In this document: piece by piece, positions 1-7,430 of the stretch
Layout: each line of letters opens with the position of its first letter
Position numbering within the stretch: position 1 is the stretch's first letter
Assembly (NCBI GenBank): GCA_934631995.1
Contig: CAKTYF010000078.1
Location: forward strand, 1-8,643
Source of the DNA: an uncultured Eggerthellaceae bacterium
GTDB taxonomy: Bacteria > Actinomycetota > Coriobacteriia > Coriobacteriales > Eggerthellaceae
DNA length: 8,643 nt
Direction: 5' to 3'
Notes under the pieces: model-generated
What the model saw: only the letters and a program-made list of their open reading frames with translations
Told to the model about the DNA's origin: nothing
Databases searched by the model: none
Made by a program: the position numbers and the translations under genes

Positions 1-249
1 GCTTTGCGATCGGAACTGCCGGGTGTCGGGCAGTACGTAGTACACCACGAGCCCGATGACGATCACGGCCTGCGTCCCCGCCTCGTTGTAGTTGAACACC
101 TGCCGCTCGTAAGTAGGGTCGGTCGAATCGGGCTCCAGCACGAAGCCGTTGTTGAGCTTGCGCACCCGCTTCACGGTCGCGTCGTAGCCGTTGACGCACA
201 CCGCGTAGGGCTGCCCGTCGCGCTCCACCGCGTCGCAGGGGTCTACCAT
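1..249 (-). pseudogene. S24/LexA-like repressor-protease, C-terminal fragment (runs off left edge)
   Basis: The frame reads 83 residues from an ATG at 249 to the window edge without a stop. It begins MVDPCDAVERDG and continues with VNGYDATVKRVRKLNNGF, LEPDSTDPTY and a final hydrophobic strand, VIVIGLVVYYVLP. This is the second half of a peptidase S24 domain as found in LexA/CI-type repressors. TVKR (K27) matches the general-base lysine of the Ser-Lys dyad. The serine (G-x-S-M-x-P type motif), which should lie about 15-20 residues before VDP, is absent, as is any DNA-binding domain. The ATG overlaps the jetD stop by one base (TGATG), so some coupled translation is possible. I infer that the 5' part was lost when the Wadjet module joined here. 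The stretch is visibly richer in G+C than jetD. The true C-terminus is outside the window. A deliberately short protein is less likely. Confidence 0.7.
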
Positions 250-1442
250 CACAGCTCGCCATTGCCTGACTCATGCTTCTTGCGAATCTCGTTCAGCTTC
301 ACCAGCGCATCTGCAAGGGGGATACGCTCTTGCTCGATTCTGCGGACCCCGCTCCACTCAGGATCGACAAGACGCAGGTAAAGCTCACGTTCGTCCTTGT
401 GCAAACCAGGTAAAGATAAAGGCTCTTTTGGCTTGATTTGGTCGCCCTTCTTGTCAACGCGCGTTCCAAATTCCTCATAAGTCTCAAATGCAGGGACATC
501 CATGAGCATGCTCTCACACGCAAGGCCGCGCTCCCGATACCCGCTCAGTATTTCCAAGCCAGCAGCGTCCATATCGCCCCAATAAACCACCAGATTCGCG
601 CATCGAATCCAATCAATCGGCGTAACGTTTTGCATCCCAGCAAAACCATCGCCCATCACCGCAACGCCACGCTCGACATTAGGAAACCACAAAGCGGAAT
701 CGCGGTTTTCGCAAATCACAATCACTTCTGGCTCATAGGGCAACGCACAAATATCGCCCTCAACCCACGAATCGAAACGACGTCCACCTCCAGAAAGATA
801 CACTGGATCAAGATACGTGAACCTCACCTGGGCAGGACGGTCTTCAAGCGGCAATCCCTCCAAACCAGCGAGTTTCGCAACCACAGAACGCCTTCCCTGC
901 GCATCAAGCCACTTCGCATGGAATCCAACAAGCGGCACTTGCCTTGCCGTAAGATCCCGCGCATCGTTTTCCCTAAACCATACTCCCGCCCTGCAAGCAA
1001 GATCGAAATCAACTTCATCGGGTACCGCGCGTTTCATTTCGCGCAGCAGCTGGGCAATCTCTTCGCTATCAAGCTGCGAAAAGTCCTGATGAATCCTTTG
1101 CGCGCGCTTACATGCCTGAGCGTAGGCATTTTTCTCCCCAGCCGCAACAACCAAAGATTCCATACCTGCAATCACAAAATGCGTCGGTAAGCTTTGTTTT
1201 GTGCCGCCAACCACCCTTGTCGCGTATTCCACGCCCAAGCCAAGCGATTGAGCCATGCTGCGCAACTTGTCACCCAAAACGCAGATATCTGCAAAATGAG
1301 CTTCAAGCTCCTGTTTCGAATACGTTCCAAGCGGCACCTTTTTCGGCCATTCCGCATCGGAGCAGCCTGCGGCTTCCTTAGCCCATAATCCCTCATAGAG
1401 CCGATGAAACGAAGCTTCGATCGTGGCTTTGCTTTTAAGCAT
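249..1442 (-). CDS. jetD: Wadjet nuclease subunit JetD (DUF3322 / DUF2220, Toprim-like)
   Basis: This 397-residue protein is the nuclease of the Wadjet anti-plasmid system; in studied relatives it cuts circular DNA that JetABC has extruded. The N-terminal half (about 1-190) resembles DUF3322. The C-terminal half (about 205-380) carries DUF2220 with Toprim-type metal-binding residues: the glutamate of VIVICENRDS (E245) and the DxD of VVYWGDMDAAG (D290, D292, followed by G295). All are present, so the enzyme should be active. I chose the ATG at 1442 because a GGAG at 1452-1455 lies 9 nt upstream and the resulting 8-nt overlap with jetC (ATGCTTAA) mirrors the jetA/jetB junction. An ATG at 1457 would add five residues but has no clear ribosome site. 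It is the last gene of the operon. It ends at the S24 remnant, and I see no terminator in between. Confidence 0.9.
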   Translation of the reverse strand: MLKSKATIEASFHRLYEGLWAKEAAGCSDAEWPKKVPLGTYSKQELEAHFADICVLGDKLRSMAQSLGLGVEYATRVVGGTKQSLPTHFVIAGMESLVVAAGEKNAYAQACKRAQRIHQDFSQLDSEEIAQLLREMKRAVPDEVDFDLACRAGVWFRENDARDLTARQVPLVGFHAKWLDAQGRRSVVAKLAGLEGLPLEDRPAQVRFTYLDPVYLSGGGRRFDSWVEGDICALPYEPEVIVICENRDSALWFPNVERGVAVMGDGFAGMQNVTPIDWIRCANLVVYWGDMDAAGLEILSGYRERGLACESMLMDVPAFETYEEFGTRVDKKGDQIKPKEPLSLPGLHKDERELYLRLVDPEWSGVRRIEQERIPLADALVKLNEIRKKHESGNGEL

Positions 1443-4400
1443 TGGATGCCACTCCATCCACTAGCTTCGTTTGAGATACACGAGATACGCCCTTGATGCT
1501 CTTCGAGATGTACACGCAACTTGCCGCATAAGGCGCAATGGATTGGAATTTATCCTCGGGCGTGGCCACTATCAGCTGAAACCCGAAGCTCTTCCAAGCT
1601 GACACAGCTCGCGCAGTGAATTCGCTATCCGCCTTGATAAATCCTTCGTCAAGCATCACGGGCGCAAATACAGGCTTGCTGCCCGCTTCGCCGCCCAAGC
1701 TATACAGCAATGCGGAACCTAAAATGAACGCAACAAGCTCCTGAACTTCGCCGCCACTTTTACCCGCAAGCGAGTTGTAATAGCTGTCTTCGCGCTCCAA
1801 TTCCGCAGGCCAAGATGCCTTTGCGGAGATTTCCACGTGGCGACGCCTGTCAAGCAAAACATCGCGATCCATGCTGCCCGGGCGTATTTGATCCATGAAT
1901 CCTTTGATGTCGTTATAAAAGCTCACCACGTCGAAATCCGCAGTCGCATTGCCAGCGAAGTCATTCAACGTGCGCTTGAATTCCGCAACGCGTTTGCTTT
2001 CTTTCACGCGCAATGAAATTTGCAGTCGTCCGCCATCGGCGCCAAAAGGTAAATCCGCCAAGATGCCATTAATCGGCTCGATGCGATCCTCCATTTCCTG
2101 AACCGCTTTATCGAAGGAGCTTCGAAGTTGAACCAAATCCTCACGAATCCAATGATGCATTTTATCCGCCCAGTGCGCTTCCTGCTCATCGATGCCCTGA
2201 TGCTGTATCTCGGCAAGAATAGCAGCGTACTCCTGGTAGGAATCCAGCGTTTCTCCTCGATTAGGATCCCGCCACCGGCTTTGGAACAGGGAAAACGCTT
2301 GCTCTATAGCGCGCTTGTCAGCATCGGCACGCTCTTTCGCCGCCAGCTTCTTGCCGTGGTTTTCCCGATTCATCTCCTCGACAAATTTGAAGAACGCATT
2401 ATGAAGGTCGCGCGGTGTTGCGTAGACCCGCTCTTTCTCTGCTGCGATGCTCTCGATATATTGCTCCTGGTCATCGGGCAGTTCAAACTGAGCCGCATCA
2501 AGGCTATTCGCCTCTGACTGCAGGGTAGATAACTCCTCGTTCAGTCGTCTGAGCTTTTCCTCAGCGGCTCCTTCCCGTTTCACGTAATCGTTCTTTTGCT
2601 TTTCGGCATTCGCGTACTGCTCGTTCAGCTCGGCGAGGCGTTTGTTGCCCTTAAGAAACTCCTCAAGCTCATGCGTCAATTGACCAACGCTTGTTTCAGC
2701 GCCAACCACATCTATCTTGTCGAAGGAAACCTCCAGCAGCCGGTCGCACGCCTTTGACTTGACCTCGGCAAATGCGCGTCTTTTGTCGATTTCTTCCCTT
2801 TGCTTTGAGAGTTCCGCATACTCTGTCGTCAACTGCGTCAATCGCTTGGTCAAACGCTCAATGGTCGCTTCATTCGAAAAACCAATAACGTTGCGGTCGT
2901 CGCGTGCGCGGCCATGGGAGCCTTTGAATTTACGGCGCATCTGTCCGGCCTTAGTAATGCGCAAATCATCTCCCCGCAAGTCGCGCGGGTCCTCAACACA
3001 TAAAGCATCGTGGTTTTCATCAGCCAAAACGCGCGATAACCATGGTGCAAACGGGCTTTCTTTGTCCAAGTCAAGCTTACTTGCAACGCCGCCGTCACGA
3101 TAATCACCGATTGTTTTATCGGAAACATCGATTCCTCGAAAACTCACTCTGGCGCCAAGCCTCACCGAATCGATACTTTGGCTCAACTCATCATAGCGCG
3201 CGCGATCAACCAATACCGTGCGTGAAAGAGCATGAAGGCATATTTCTATAGCGTTCCGCCACGAGGATTCAGCATCTTTGATTTCCATGAGCTCGCCCGC
3301 AAAAGGCAAATCCTCCGCGCTCATGCCAGCGGCAGCTGCCATTGCATCGCGCGCCTCGCTCAGCTCGCGAGGGATGTTTCCGCGATGGCTCCGGTAGTAC
3401 GTCAAATCCGAACGGGTCTCTTTGGCTTCCCTTGCAATCTCGCTTTCCGCAACAACAACCTTGTCGCGCTCTTCGTCGATTTGCGCTTTAAGGGCGTCGT
3501 AACCATCTGCGTACTCGCGCGCAACTTCCTGTAACGCCGCAAAGGATTCAGCATCGCAAGACACTTCCATGTCCGCATCGGAAACCTTTTCGCGAAGCGC
3601 AAGAAGATTCTCATTACGGAAGTCTCGTTCTTTCTTGACAGCTTCTATGCGAGCCTCCAGGGTTTTCACCTTGCCGGCACCAGCCTCCTCCATTTGGGCC
3701 TGAAGCTGCTTTACCAGAGCCTCAGCTTCCTGAACATGCCGCTTTTCATCCTTAAGCTGGGATTTCGCAGCTTCCGCTTCCGCCGCCACACTGGCTTGCA
3801 CCTGAGCCACCACTTCCGCGCGACGATGCTCAAGCCATCGCGATAGAGAGCTTGTCTTATCGTTTGCATCGCCCACGCATTCGCAAAGCGCGAAAAATGC
3901 CGTCGCCTCATCATATGACTTCTTTTTATCAACGATTGGCTCAAGAATGCGGCGTTGCTCCAAAGCCTTGAGCATCTGCTCGTGCACCTTCGAATGGTTG
4001 TCGAACTCTTCCAGAGCTTTGTCTGCGCGCTCATAGGTATGCGGCCGCTCCAGCACAAGCTCGTTGAAAAGCGCACTCACGGTCTTGAAGTCTTTGCCCG
4101 ATCGAATGCGCGCAAGCAGCTCCATAAGCGCTTGACCTTGGTCTTCGTCCCCAATGCTCAGCGACCGATACACGCAGTTCAAAAACTCACTGCGACTGTT
4201 GTGTTGACGCGCATTTGGCAATACTTTCTCTATGGATCGCTTGTCGAATTTCTTGTCCGCCACCTGCGACAACACCGAAAGATCAAGCAACTCGTTGGCA
4301 GTAACAAACTTGGTATTGCTTCCGTCCACAAAATCGCACTCGGGAGTCAGATAATAGAGCTTCGCGGCGGTAAAGTAGTCGCCCAGCGCGTCAACGAAAG

Positions 4401-4797
4401 TGGTGCTTATCGCCGTCCAACGGGAGCAGGAATTATCGCGCAGCACGCGCGCCACTTCCGCGCCCGCCGCTTCATCGTACACAGAGTCCAACATGCCGCG
4501 CGCATACGTATGTAGAGTACGTTTGCCGGAGCCGAAGCCCGAGCCAGCGCCGCGACCACCAACGTTAGAAGCATCATTGAAACGGGGCGCACGCATCATT
4601 ATTTCATCGTAAGCGTCTTGCAATGTGGATTTACCTGTGCCAGAACCGCCTGAGATTACCGTCACAGCAGCGTTTTCAAAATCGTTTGCGAAATATGCTT
4701 CGGAAACACCATCGAAAGTACCCCAGTTTATGAGCTGAACACGGTACAGCTGCCACTGGTTTTCCATAGATGTTCCTTCGAACAGGCTTGCCGCCAT
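1435..4797 (-). CDS. jetC: Wadjet SMC/MukB-like coiled-coil ATPase JetC
   Basis: This 1120-residue protein is the SMC-like motor of the Wadjet complex, with MukB/SbcC-type architecture. After the NWGTFDG strand comes a Walker A, GGSGTGKST (about 50-58). A long charged coiled coil follows (about 260-475), then a hinge-like globular segment (about 490-640, including ELMEIKDAESSWRNAIE and RTVLVD), then a second coiled coil. The C-terminal head holds the SGGE signature (1014-1017) and Walker B VMLDE (1047-1051, catalytic E1051). All ATPase motifs are intact. It would dimerise and use ATP to extrude loops on DNA with JetA and JetB. The start at 4797 lies one base after the jetB stop. An equally reasonable start is the ATG at 4767, with AGGA 6 nt upstream, giving 1110 residues beginning MENQWQLYRVQLINWG. 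Longer upstream extensions would only read into jetB. Confidence 0.93.
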   Translation of the reverse strand: MAASLFEGTSMENQWQLYRVQLINWGTFDGVSEAYFANDFENAAVTVISGGSGTGKSTLQDAYDEIMMRAPRFNDASNVGGRGAGSGFGSGKRTLHTYARGMLDSVYDEAAGAEVARVLRDNSCSRWTAISTTFVDALGDYFTAAKLYYLTPECDFVDGSNTKFVTANELLDLSVLSQVADKKFDKRSIEKVLPNARQHNSRSEFLNCVYRSLSIGDEDQGQALMELLARIRSGKDFKTVSALFNELVLERPHTYERADKALEEFDNHSKVHEQMLKALEQRRILEPIVDKKKSYDEATAFFALCECVGDANDKTSSLSRWLEHRRAEVVAQVQASVAAEAEAAKSQLKDEKRHVQEAEALVKQLQAQMEEAGAGKVKTLEARIEAVKKERDFRNENLLALREKVSDADMEVSCDAESFAALQEVAREYADGYDALKAQIDEERDKVVVAESEIAREAKETRSDLTYYRSHRGNIPRELSEARDAMAAAAGMSAEDLPFAGELMEIKDAESSWRNAIEICLHALSRTVLVDRARYDELSQSIDSVRLGARVSFRGIDVSDKTIGDYRDGGVASKLDLDKESPFAPWLSRVLADENHDALCVEDPRDLRGDDLRITKAGQMRRKFKGSHGRARDDRNVIGFSNEATIERLTKRLTQLTTEYAELSKQREEIDKRRAFAEVKSKACDRLLEVSFDKIDVVGAETSVGQLTHELEEFLKGNKRLAELNEQYANAEKQKNDYVKREGAAEEKLRRLNEELSTLQSEANSLDAAQFELPDDQEQYIESIAAEKERVYATPRDLHNAFFKFVEEMNRENHGKKLAAKERADADKRAIEQAFSLFQSRWRDPNRGETLDSYQEYAAILAEIQHQGIDEQEAHWADKMHHWIREDLVQLRSSFDKAVQEMEDRIEPINGILADLPFGADGGRLQISLRVKESKRVAEFKRTLNDFAGNATADFDVVSFYNDIKGFMDQIRPGSMDRDVLLDRRRHVEISAKASWPAELEREDSYYNSLAGKSGGEVQELVAFILGSALLYSLGGEAGSKPVFAPVMLDEGFIKADSEFTARAVSAWKSFGFQLIVATPEDKFQSIAPYAASCVYISKSIKGVSRVSQTKLVDGVASNA
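4774..4777 (-). promoter_or_regulatory. Possible ribosome binding site for a downstream jetC start
   Basis: AGGA stands 6 nt before the ATG at 4767, an alternative start of jetC. It is better than the GGTGAG close to the ATG at 4797. Both starts keep the whole ATPase domain, so the site decides only the first ten residues. Confidence 0.4.
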
Positions 4798-4798
4798 G

Positions 4799-5473
4799 CT
4801 ACTCACCCCGTTTCCCTTCGAGCTCGTCGATGCTGTTCGCACCACCCGTTCCGACAGCTTTTTCGTACGCCTCGCGAATCGCACGTATCTTTTCCAAGGG
4901 AAACGCAGTTTCGATAATCGGAAGGATTCGATAGCGATCTTCCGACGCCGAACCCGACACTTTCTCGATATAGTGCTGCTTACTCAGGTACTCAATTGTG
5001 CTGTTTATGGTGCTTTTGGATCGCGCGTGATTTACGATGCCTTCTGAATAGAGGCGCTTCAAGTGTTCACGCATTTCATCGCCGTCGATCCACACGTTTT
5101 CAGCGCCCGCAGACGCTTGGCTCAGATATTGCTGGCGTAAGAATATAACAAGCAGGGATTGCGTTTCGGTCAACTCGTGCTCGCGCTTGAGCTTGGGAAA
5201 TTCGGCACCTGCACTCTCCACGGGCACGCAGTACGCAATTTCGTTTCGCTCATCAAGGTGAAGCTCCAAGAAGAGATTGTTCAGGGCGCTTTTGACACTC
5301 TGCCGATATTCGACGAGATACAACCACCCTTCAGAATTGCGCTCATAGCTAATGTAGGAGTTGCGGAGCAAGCTTACGAGCACACGACGAACCGGTTCGG
5401 GCAAGGTTCCCTGATCTCCAGGAAACAACTCAGCAGAATCCTGCTCTTCAGATTTCGCATTATGATTAGGCAC
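4799..5473 (-). CDS. jetB: Wadjet KITE-like subunit JetB (DUF4194)
   Basis: This 224-residue protein matches the DUF4194 family: a short winged-helix accessory subunit that binds the JetA kleisin and JetC heads, as MukE does in MukBEF. Visible pieces are an N-terminal helical stretch (PEPVRRVLVSLLRNSYISY, about 25-43), a middle with a beta-rich YCVPV segment and the helix QSLLVIFLRQQYLSQ, and a C-terminal winged helix ending DRYRILPIIETAFP. The start is GTG, supported by AGGAG at 5480-5484 with 6-nt spacing. This makes an 8-nt overlap with the jetA stop (GTGCCTAA), typical of coupled synthesis of partner subunits. The identification rests on sequence style, length and the invariant position between jetA and jetC. 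Confidence 0.88.
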   Translation of the reverse strand: MPNHNAKSEEQDSAELFPGDQGTLPEPVRRVLVSLLRNSYISYERNSEGWLYLVEYRQSVKSALNNLFLELHLDERNEIAYCVPVESAGAEFPKLKREHELTETQSLLVIFLRQQYLSQASAGAENVWIDGDEMREHLKRLYSEGIVNHARSKSTINSTIEYLSKQHYIEKVSGSASEDRYRILPIIETAFPLEKIRAIREAYEKAVGTGGANSIDELEGKRGE

Positions 5474-6962
5474 GTTCTGCTCCTATCGGTTGTTTACTGC
5501 TCCTTGAAATAAGAATGCGCGGAGCAAGCCAAGCTCGCTTGGCGCCATCGGGTCCAACGCATTCGTAGACATCGGGAGCGGCGCCATCCATCGCAAGATT
5601 GTTGCTTGCCGCATATCGAATGAGACCAAGAACTTCTACATCGCGGCGTAAATCCTGGTCCAGCTTTGCGAACAAGAATGCCGCTGATTCTGTTTCTCCC
5701 GGACTAAGCAGGCTCTCAAATGCTGCGATGACTTGAGCGGTAAAGGGACCACCCAGCATACGGAGGCGCTCCAGGTCGACTTCGGGTGCTTCGCCTTCAG
5801 CCTGGCTCAATGGAGGGGGCGGCTCATTCTTATCGGGGCCCTTAAGCCTGCGCTGCAGACATTCAATATCCACGTCAGGCAGCGGATCGGTCATAAGTGC
5901 TTTTTTCTTGCCCGCGCCGCCATCCACCATTGCACGCTCCCACATAAGGGATTCCAAGCGCTTAAGCTCCCTGCTCATAGCGCGATAGCTGGACATATCA
6001 TAGCTACCAACGGCGTTGCCAATAGTTCGCGAGCAGCGACTGCGCAAATCGAAAATTCCCAGCATTCCGTCAGAGACGGCTTCCCAAGACGAACGCACAT
6101 CGTATTTCTTCCCGACATCCGTTCCGGCCACATACCCCGACGAAGCAATATTGCGCACTTTCTGGTGCATATCGGCGTCAAACTGGTTGTCGGCAAACAT
6201 AGCGACCGCCCCGTTGTAGAGCTGTCCACTGTCAGTGCCATTAAAGAGCGCGTCGGCATGCTCTAGATATTCGGCAATAACCTCGCCATGTGGGCGCACA
6301 TCCGAGCGAAACTTGTCTATCAAATCATCGCGTTCGCGACCCAGCTGCTCTTCGATTTGGCGCATATCGCCAGGAACTTGGCGAAGCAAATCAACCACGT
6401 TCATTAGGCGCGCTTGTATTTCTTCAGGGGAAAGATCAATTGCGCCGCCGCTTTCGTCAAAGCGATCAAGCGCCGACTGCGCAGCCTGAAGGTCGGCCTC
6501 GAGTTGAGCACGACGCTGCACGGGATCCCCGCTCACCAGCATAGCAAGCTTCGTGATTTCGTGGGCAATGGTTTCGATGCGCGGACTGCTTAGCACAACG
6601 TCACGCACGCCCATGCGATCAACAGCATCCAAAGCGGCAATGGTTGTCGAGCGCAGACGGTATTCGGTTCCGCCGTCATCAAGTTCGAATTTTTCCAAAA
6701 GGCGCAACTCATTCATCCACCGATCGGAGCAAAGGTCGCGGCCGGACACCGTAGGAACATCGTACCCTTCGCTGCGCAGTTCTGTGAGCATGGCGTCAAT
6801 GGCCGAGTGGAGAGCTTCCGTTCTTACTGGTTTTGAACGATCGGGAAAAGCGGCGTGGAGCATTGCGACGTACACCTGGGAATACTTGCTTCGCAGAAGG
6901 GACCAGGCGTCACCAGCGTACGCCTCTTCGAGCTTGCCATATTCCGCGAAAACGTCGGCCAT
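5466..6962 (-). CDS. jetA: Wadjet kleisin-like subunit JetA (DUF3375)
   Basis: This 498-residue protein corresponds to DUF3375, the kleisin-like (MukF-related) subunit that bridges the JetC heads. The N-terminus (YGKLEEAYAGDAWSLLRSKY, then a winged-helix-like segment to about residue 115) is typical of the family. A helical, charged region follows (about 146-220, with LEADLQAAQSALDRFDE and GDMRQIEEQLGRERDDLIDK). The C-terminus contains another winged-helix-like region with FLFAKLDQDLRRDVEVLGL. I chose the ATG at 6962 (MADVFAEYGKLEE) because it gives the usual family length. The same frame stays open to an ATG at 7094, but those 44 residues look non-coding, and the overlapping frame there has the better coding character. 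A GGGA lies about 9 nt before the ATG, so the ribosome site is modest. It is the first gene of the jetABCD operon. I could not find a convincing promoter. Confidence 0.9.
   Translation of the reverse strand: MADVFAEYGKLEEAYAGDAWSLLRSKYSQVYVAMLHAAFPDRSKPVRTEALHSAIDAMLTELRSEGYDVPTVSGRDLCSDRWMNELRLLEKFELDDGGTEYRLRSTTIAALDAVDRMGVRDVVLSSPRIETIAHEITKLAMLVSGDPVQRRAQLEADLQAAQSALDRFDESGGAIDLSPEEIQARLMNVVDLLRQVPGDMRQIEEQLGRERDDLIDKFRSDVRPHGEVIAEYLEHADALFNGTDSGQLYNGAVAMFADNQFDADMHQKVRNIASSGYVAGTDVGKKYDVRSSWEAVSDGMLGIFDLRSRCSRTIGNAVGSYDMSSYRAMSRELKRLESLMWERAMVDGGAGKKKALMTDPLPDVDIECLQRRLKGPDKNEPPPPLSQAEGEAPEVDLERLRMLGGPFTAQVIAAFESLLSPGETESAAFLFAKLDQDLRRDVEVLGLIRYAASNNLAMDGAAPDVYECVGPDGAKRAWLAPRILISRSSKQPIGAERA
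5480..5484 (-). promoter_or_regulatory. Ribosome binding site of jetB
   Basis: AGGAG sits 6 nt before the GTG start of jetB, inside the last codons of jetA. It settles the non-ATG start and supports the 8-nt overlap. Confidence 0.75.
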
Positions 6963-6966
6963 GTTT

Positions 6967-7161
6967 TTATCCCAGGGTGTCCTTGAACTGCGACACTTGC
7001 ATATACCTCCGTGCCACCTTGCCGACCCAGTTTCCCAGGCCGCGTGTGATTTTGTGTTCGGTCTTGTTGTGCGGCGCATCTGAGCATTGCGCATCGCGTA
7101 GCGTCACTTGCACATTGTAGTACAGATTGTCGGCGGCGCGTAGCAATGAGCGCGAGTTGAT
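6967..7161 (-). pseudogene. Remnant of an unidentified gene directly upstream of jetA (C-terminal 64 codons)
   Basis: On the minus strand, a frame opens after a TAA at 7162-7164 and runs 64 codons to a TAA at 6967-6969, four bases before the jetA ATG. It has no ATG start; the only options are a TTG at 7146 or an internal GTG, neither with a visible ribosome site. Codons look genuine (mostly GTG, CTG, AAG, GAC, TAC, ATC, GTC), and the peptide looks like a protein end: NLYYNVQVTLRD, then HKITRGLGNWVGKVARRYM, then a short hydrophilic tail. I do not recognise the family. The simplest reading is the 3' end of a gene whose 5' part was deleted at about 7160. It could instead be a small leader protein translated just before jetA. 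Confidence 0.45.
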
Positions 7162-7203
7162 TTAATCGGGGAGGCATTCGGGGACCTGCGCTAGACACAG
7201 GAA

Positions 7204-7256
7204 GAGAACCTTTCGATGTCCCATGGGTGTAGAAGCCAAGAATAAGAAAGGTTCTC
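7204..7256. repeat. 11-bp perfect inverted repeat with 31-nt spacer
   Basis: GAGAACCTTTC at 7204-7214 is the exact reverse complement of GAAAGGTTCTC at 7246-7256. The right arm contains the GAAAGG that could serve as ribosome site for the plus-strand frame starting at 7260, so a folded RNA would hide it. It could also be an operator or a leftover mobile-element end. I cannot tell which from the sequence alone. Confidence 0.6.
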
Positions 7257-7259
7257 GCA

Positions 7260-7430
7260 ATGACAGATTCTATCATCATGGAAAAGGTTGCGGACGCCGC
7301 AGCCGATTTCGAGGGGTTTCCGTGTGCTATGATTCCCATTACGACGAAGCGGGGCGCGAACGGAGAGATACCTAAGCTACCCGCTTCTTATCGGCTTCTG
7401 CGTGTCGCCGAAGAAGAGGTTGCGGGCTAT
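7260..7430 (+). pseudogene. Short plus-strand reading frame, probably a 5' gene fragment
   Basis: An ATG at 7260, preceded by AAAGG with 8-nt spacing, opens a frame beginning MTDSIIMEKVADAAADFEGF and containing IPKLPASYRLLRVAEEEV. After about residue 57 (near 7430) it enters the antisense of the rhuM 3' end and stops at 7475, so the last residues are probably accidental. Codon use in the first part is plausible for coding. I do not recognise the family; an amputated N-terminus (transposon or regulator gene) is possible. The 71-codon frame may also be fortuitous. Confidence 0.35.
7376..7430. repeat. Long imperfect hairpin at the rhuM 3' end
   Basis: TCGGC (7391-7395) pairs with GCCGA (7407-7411), and CTTCT (7384-7388) pairs with AGAAG (7412-7416), with a TA bulge. 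An outer CCCGC (7380-7384) can pair with GCGGG (7422-7426). The structure covers the rhuM stop codon. No T-run follows on either strand, so it would be a weak or non-canonical terminator at best. Confidence 0.35.

Larger units (their letters stand above)
249..6962 (-). other. Wadjet (jetABCD) anti-plasmid defence operon
   Basis: Four genes in the order jetA, jetB, jetC, jetD lie on one strand with overlaps or a 1-nt gap, and all are full length. Known Wadjet systems recognise small circular DNA by topology rather than by sequence: an SMC-like JetABC complex extrudes DNA and JetD cleaves it, which lowers plasmid transformation and stability. The set is self-contained, with no methylase or CRISPR component. 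I cannot safely assign the Wadjet subtype without an alignment. The flanks (a cut repressor gene at one end and gene remnants at the other) suggest it arrived as a cassette. Confidence 0.9.

Noticed and set aside
4..381. 125-codon plus-strand frame at the left edge
   Set aside because: It is antisense to the S24 fragment and jetD end; the minus-strand reading matches a known domain.
438..1190. 250-codon plus-strand open frame opposite jetD
   Set aside because: It is antisense to the well-supported jetD, with an unlikely amino-acid composition and no recognisable domain.
3955..4515. 186-codon plus-strand frame opposite jetC
   Set aside because: It mirrors the conserved N-terminal ATPase region of JetC; its composition is that of a shadow frame.
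5733..6266. 177-codon plus-strand frame opposite jetA
   Set aside because: It is antisense to jetA with no plausible ribosome site or family resemblance.
6963..7094. N-terminal extension of JetA to an ATG at 7094
   Set aside because: The 44 extra residues are low-complexity and basic, are not seen in the family, and the overlapping frame has better coding character.
7204..7256. Terminal inverted repeats of an insertion sequence
   Set aside because: The arms are only 31 nt apart with no transposase between them and no target duplication that I can see.
6824..7339. 171-codon minus-strand frame across the jetA start
   Set aside because: It overlaps the conserved JetA N-terminus out of frame and resembles no protein family.
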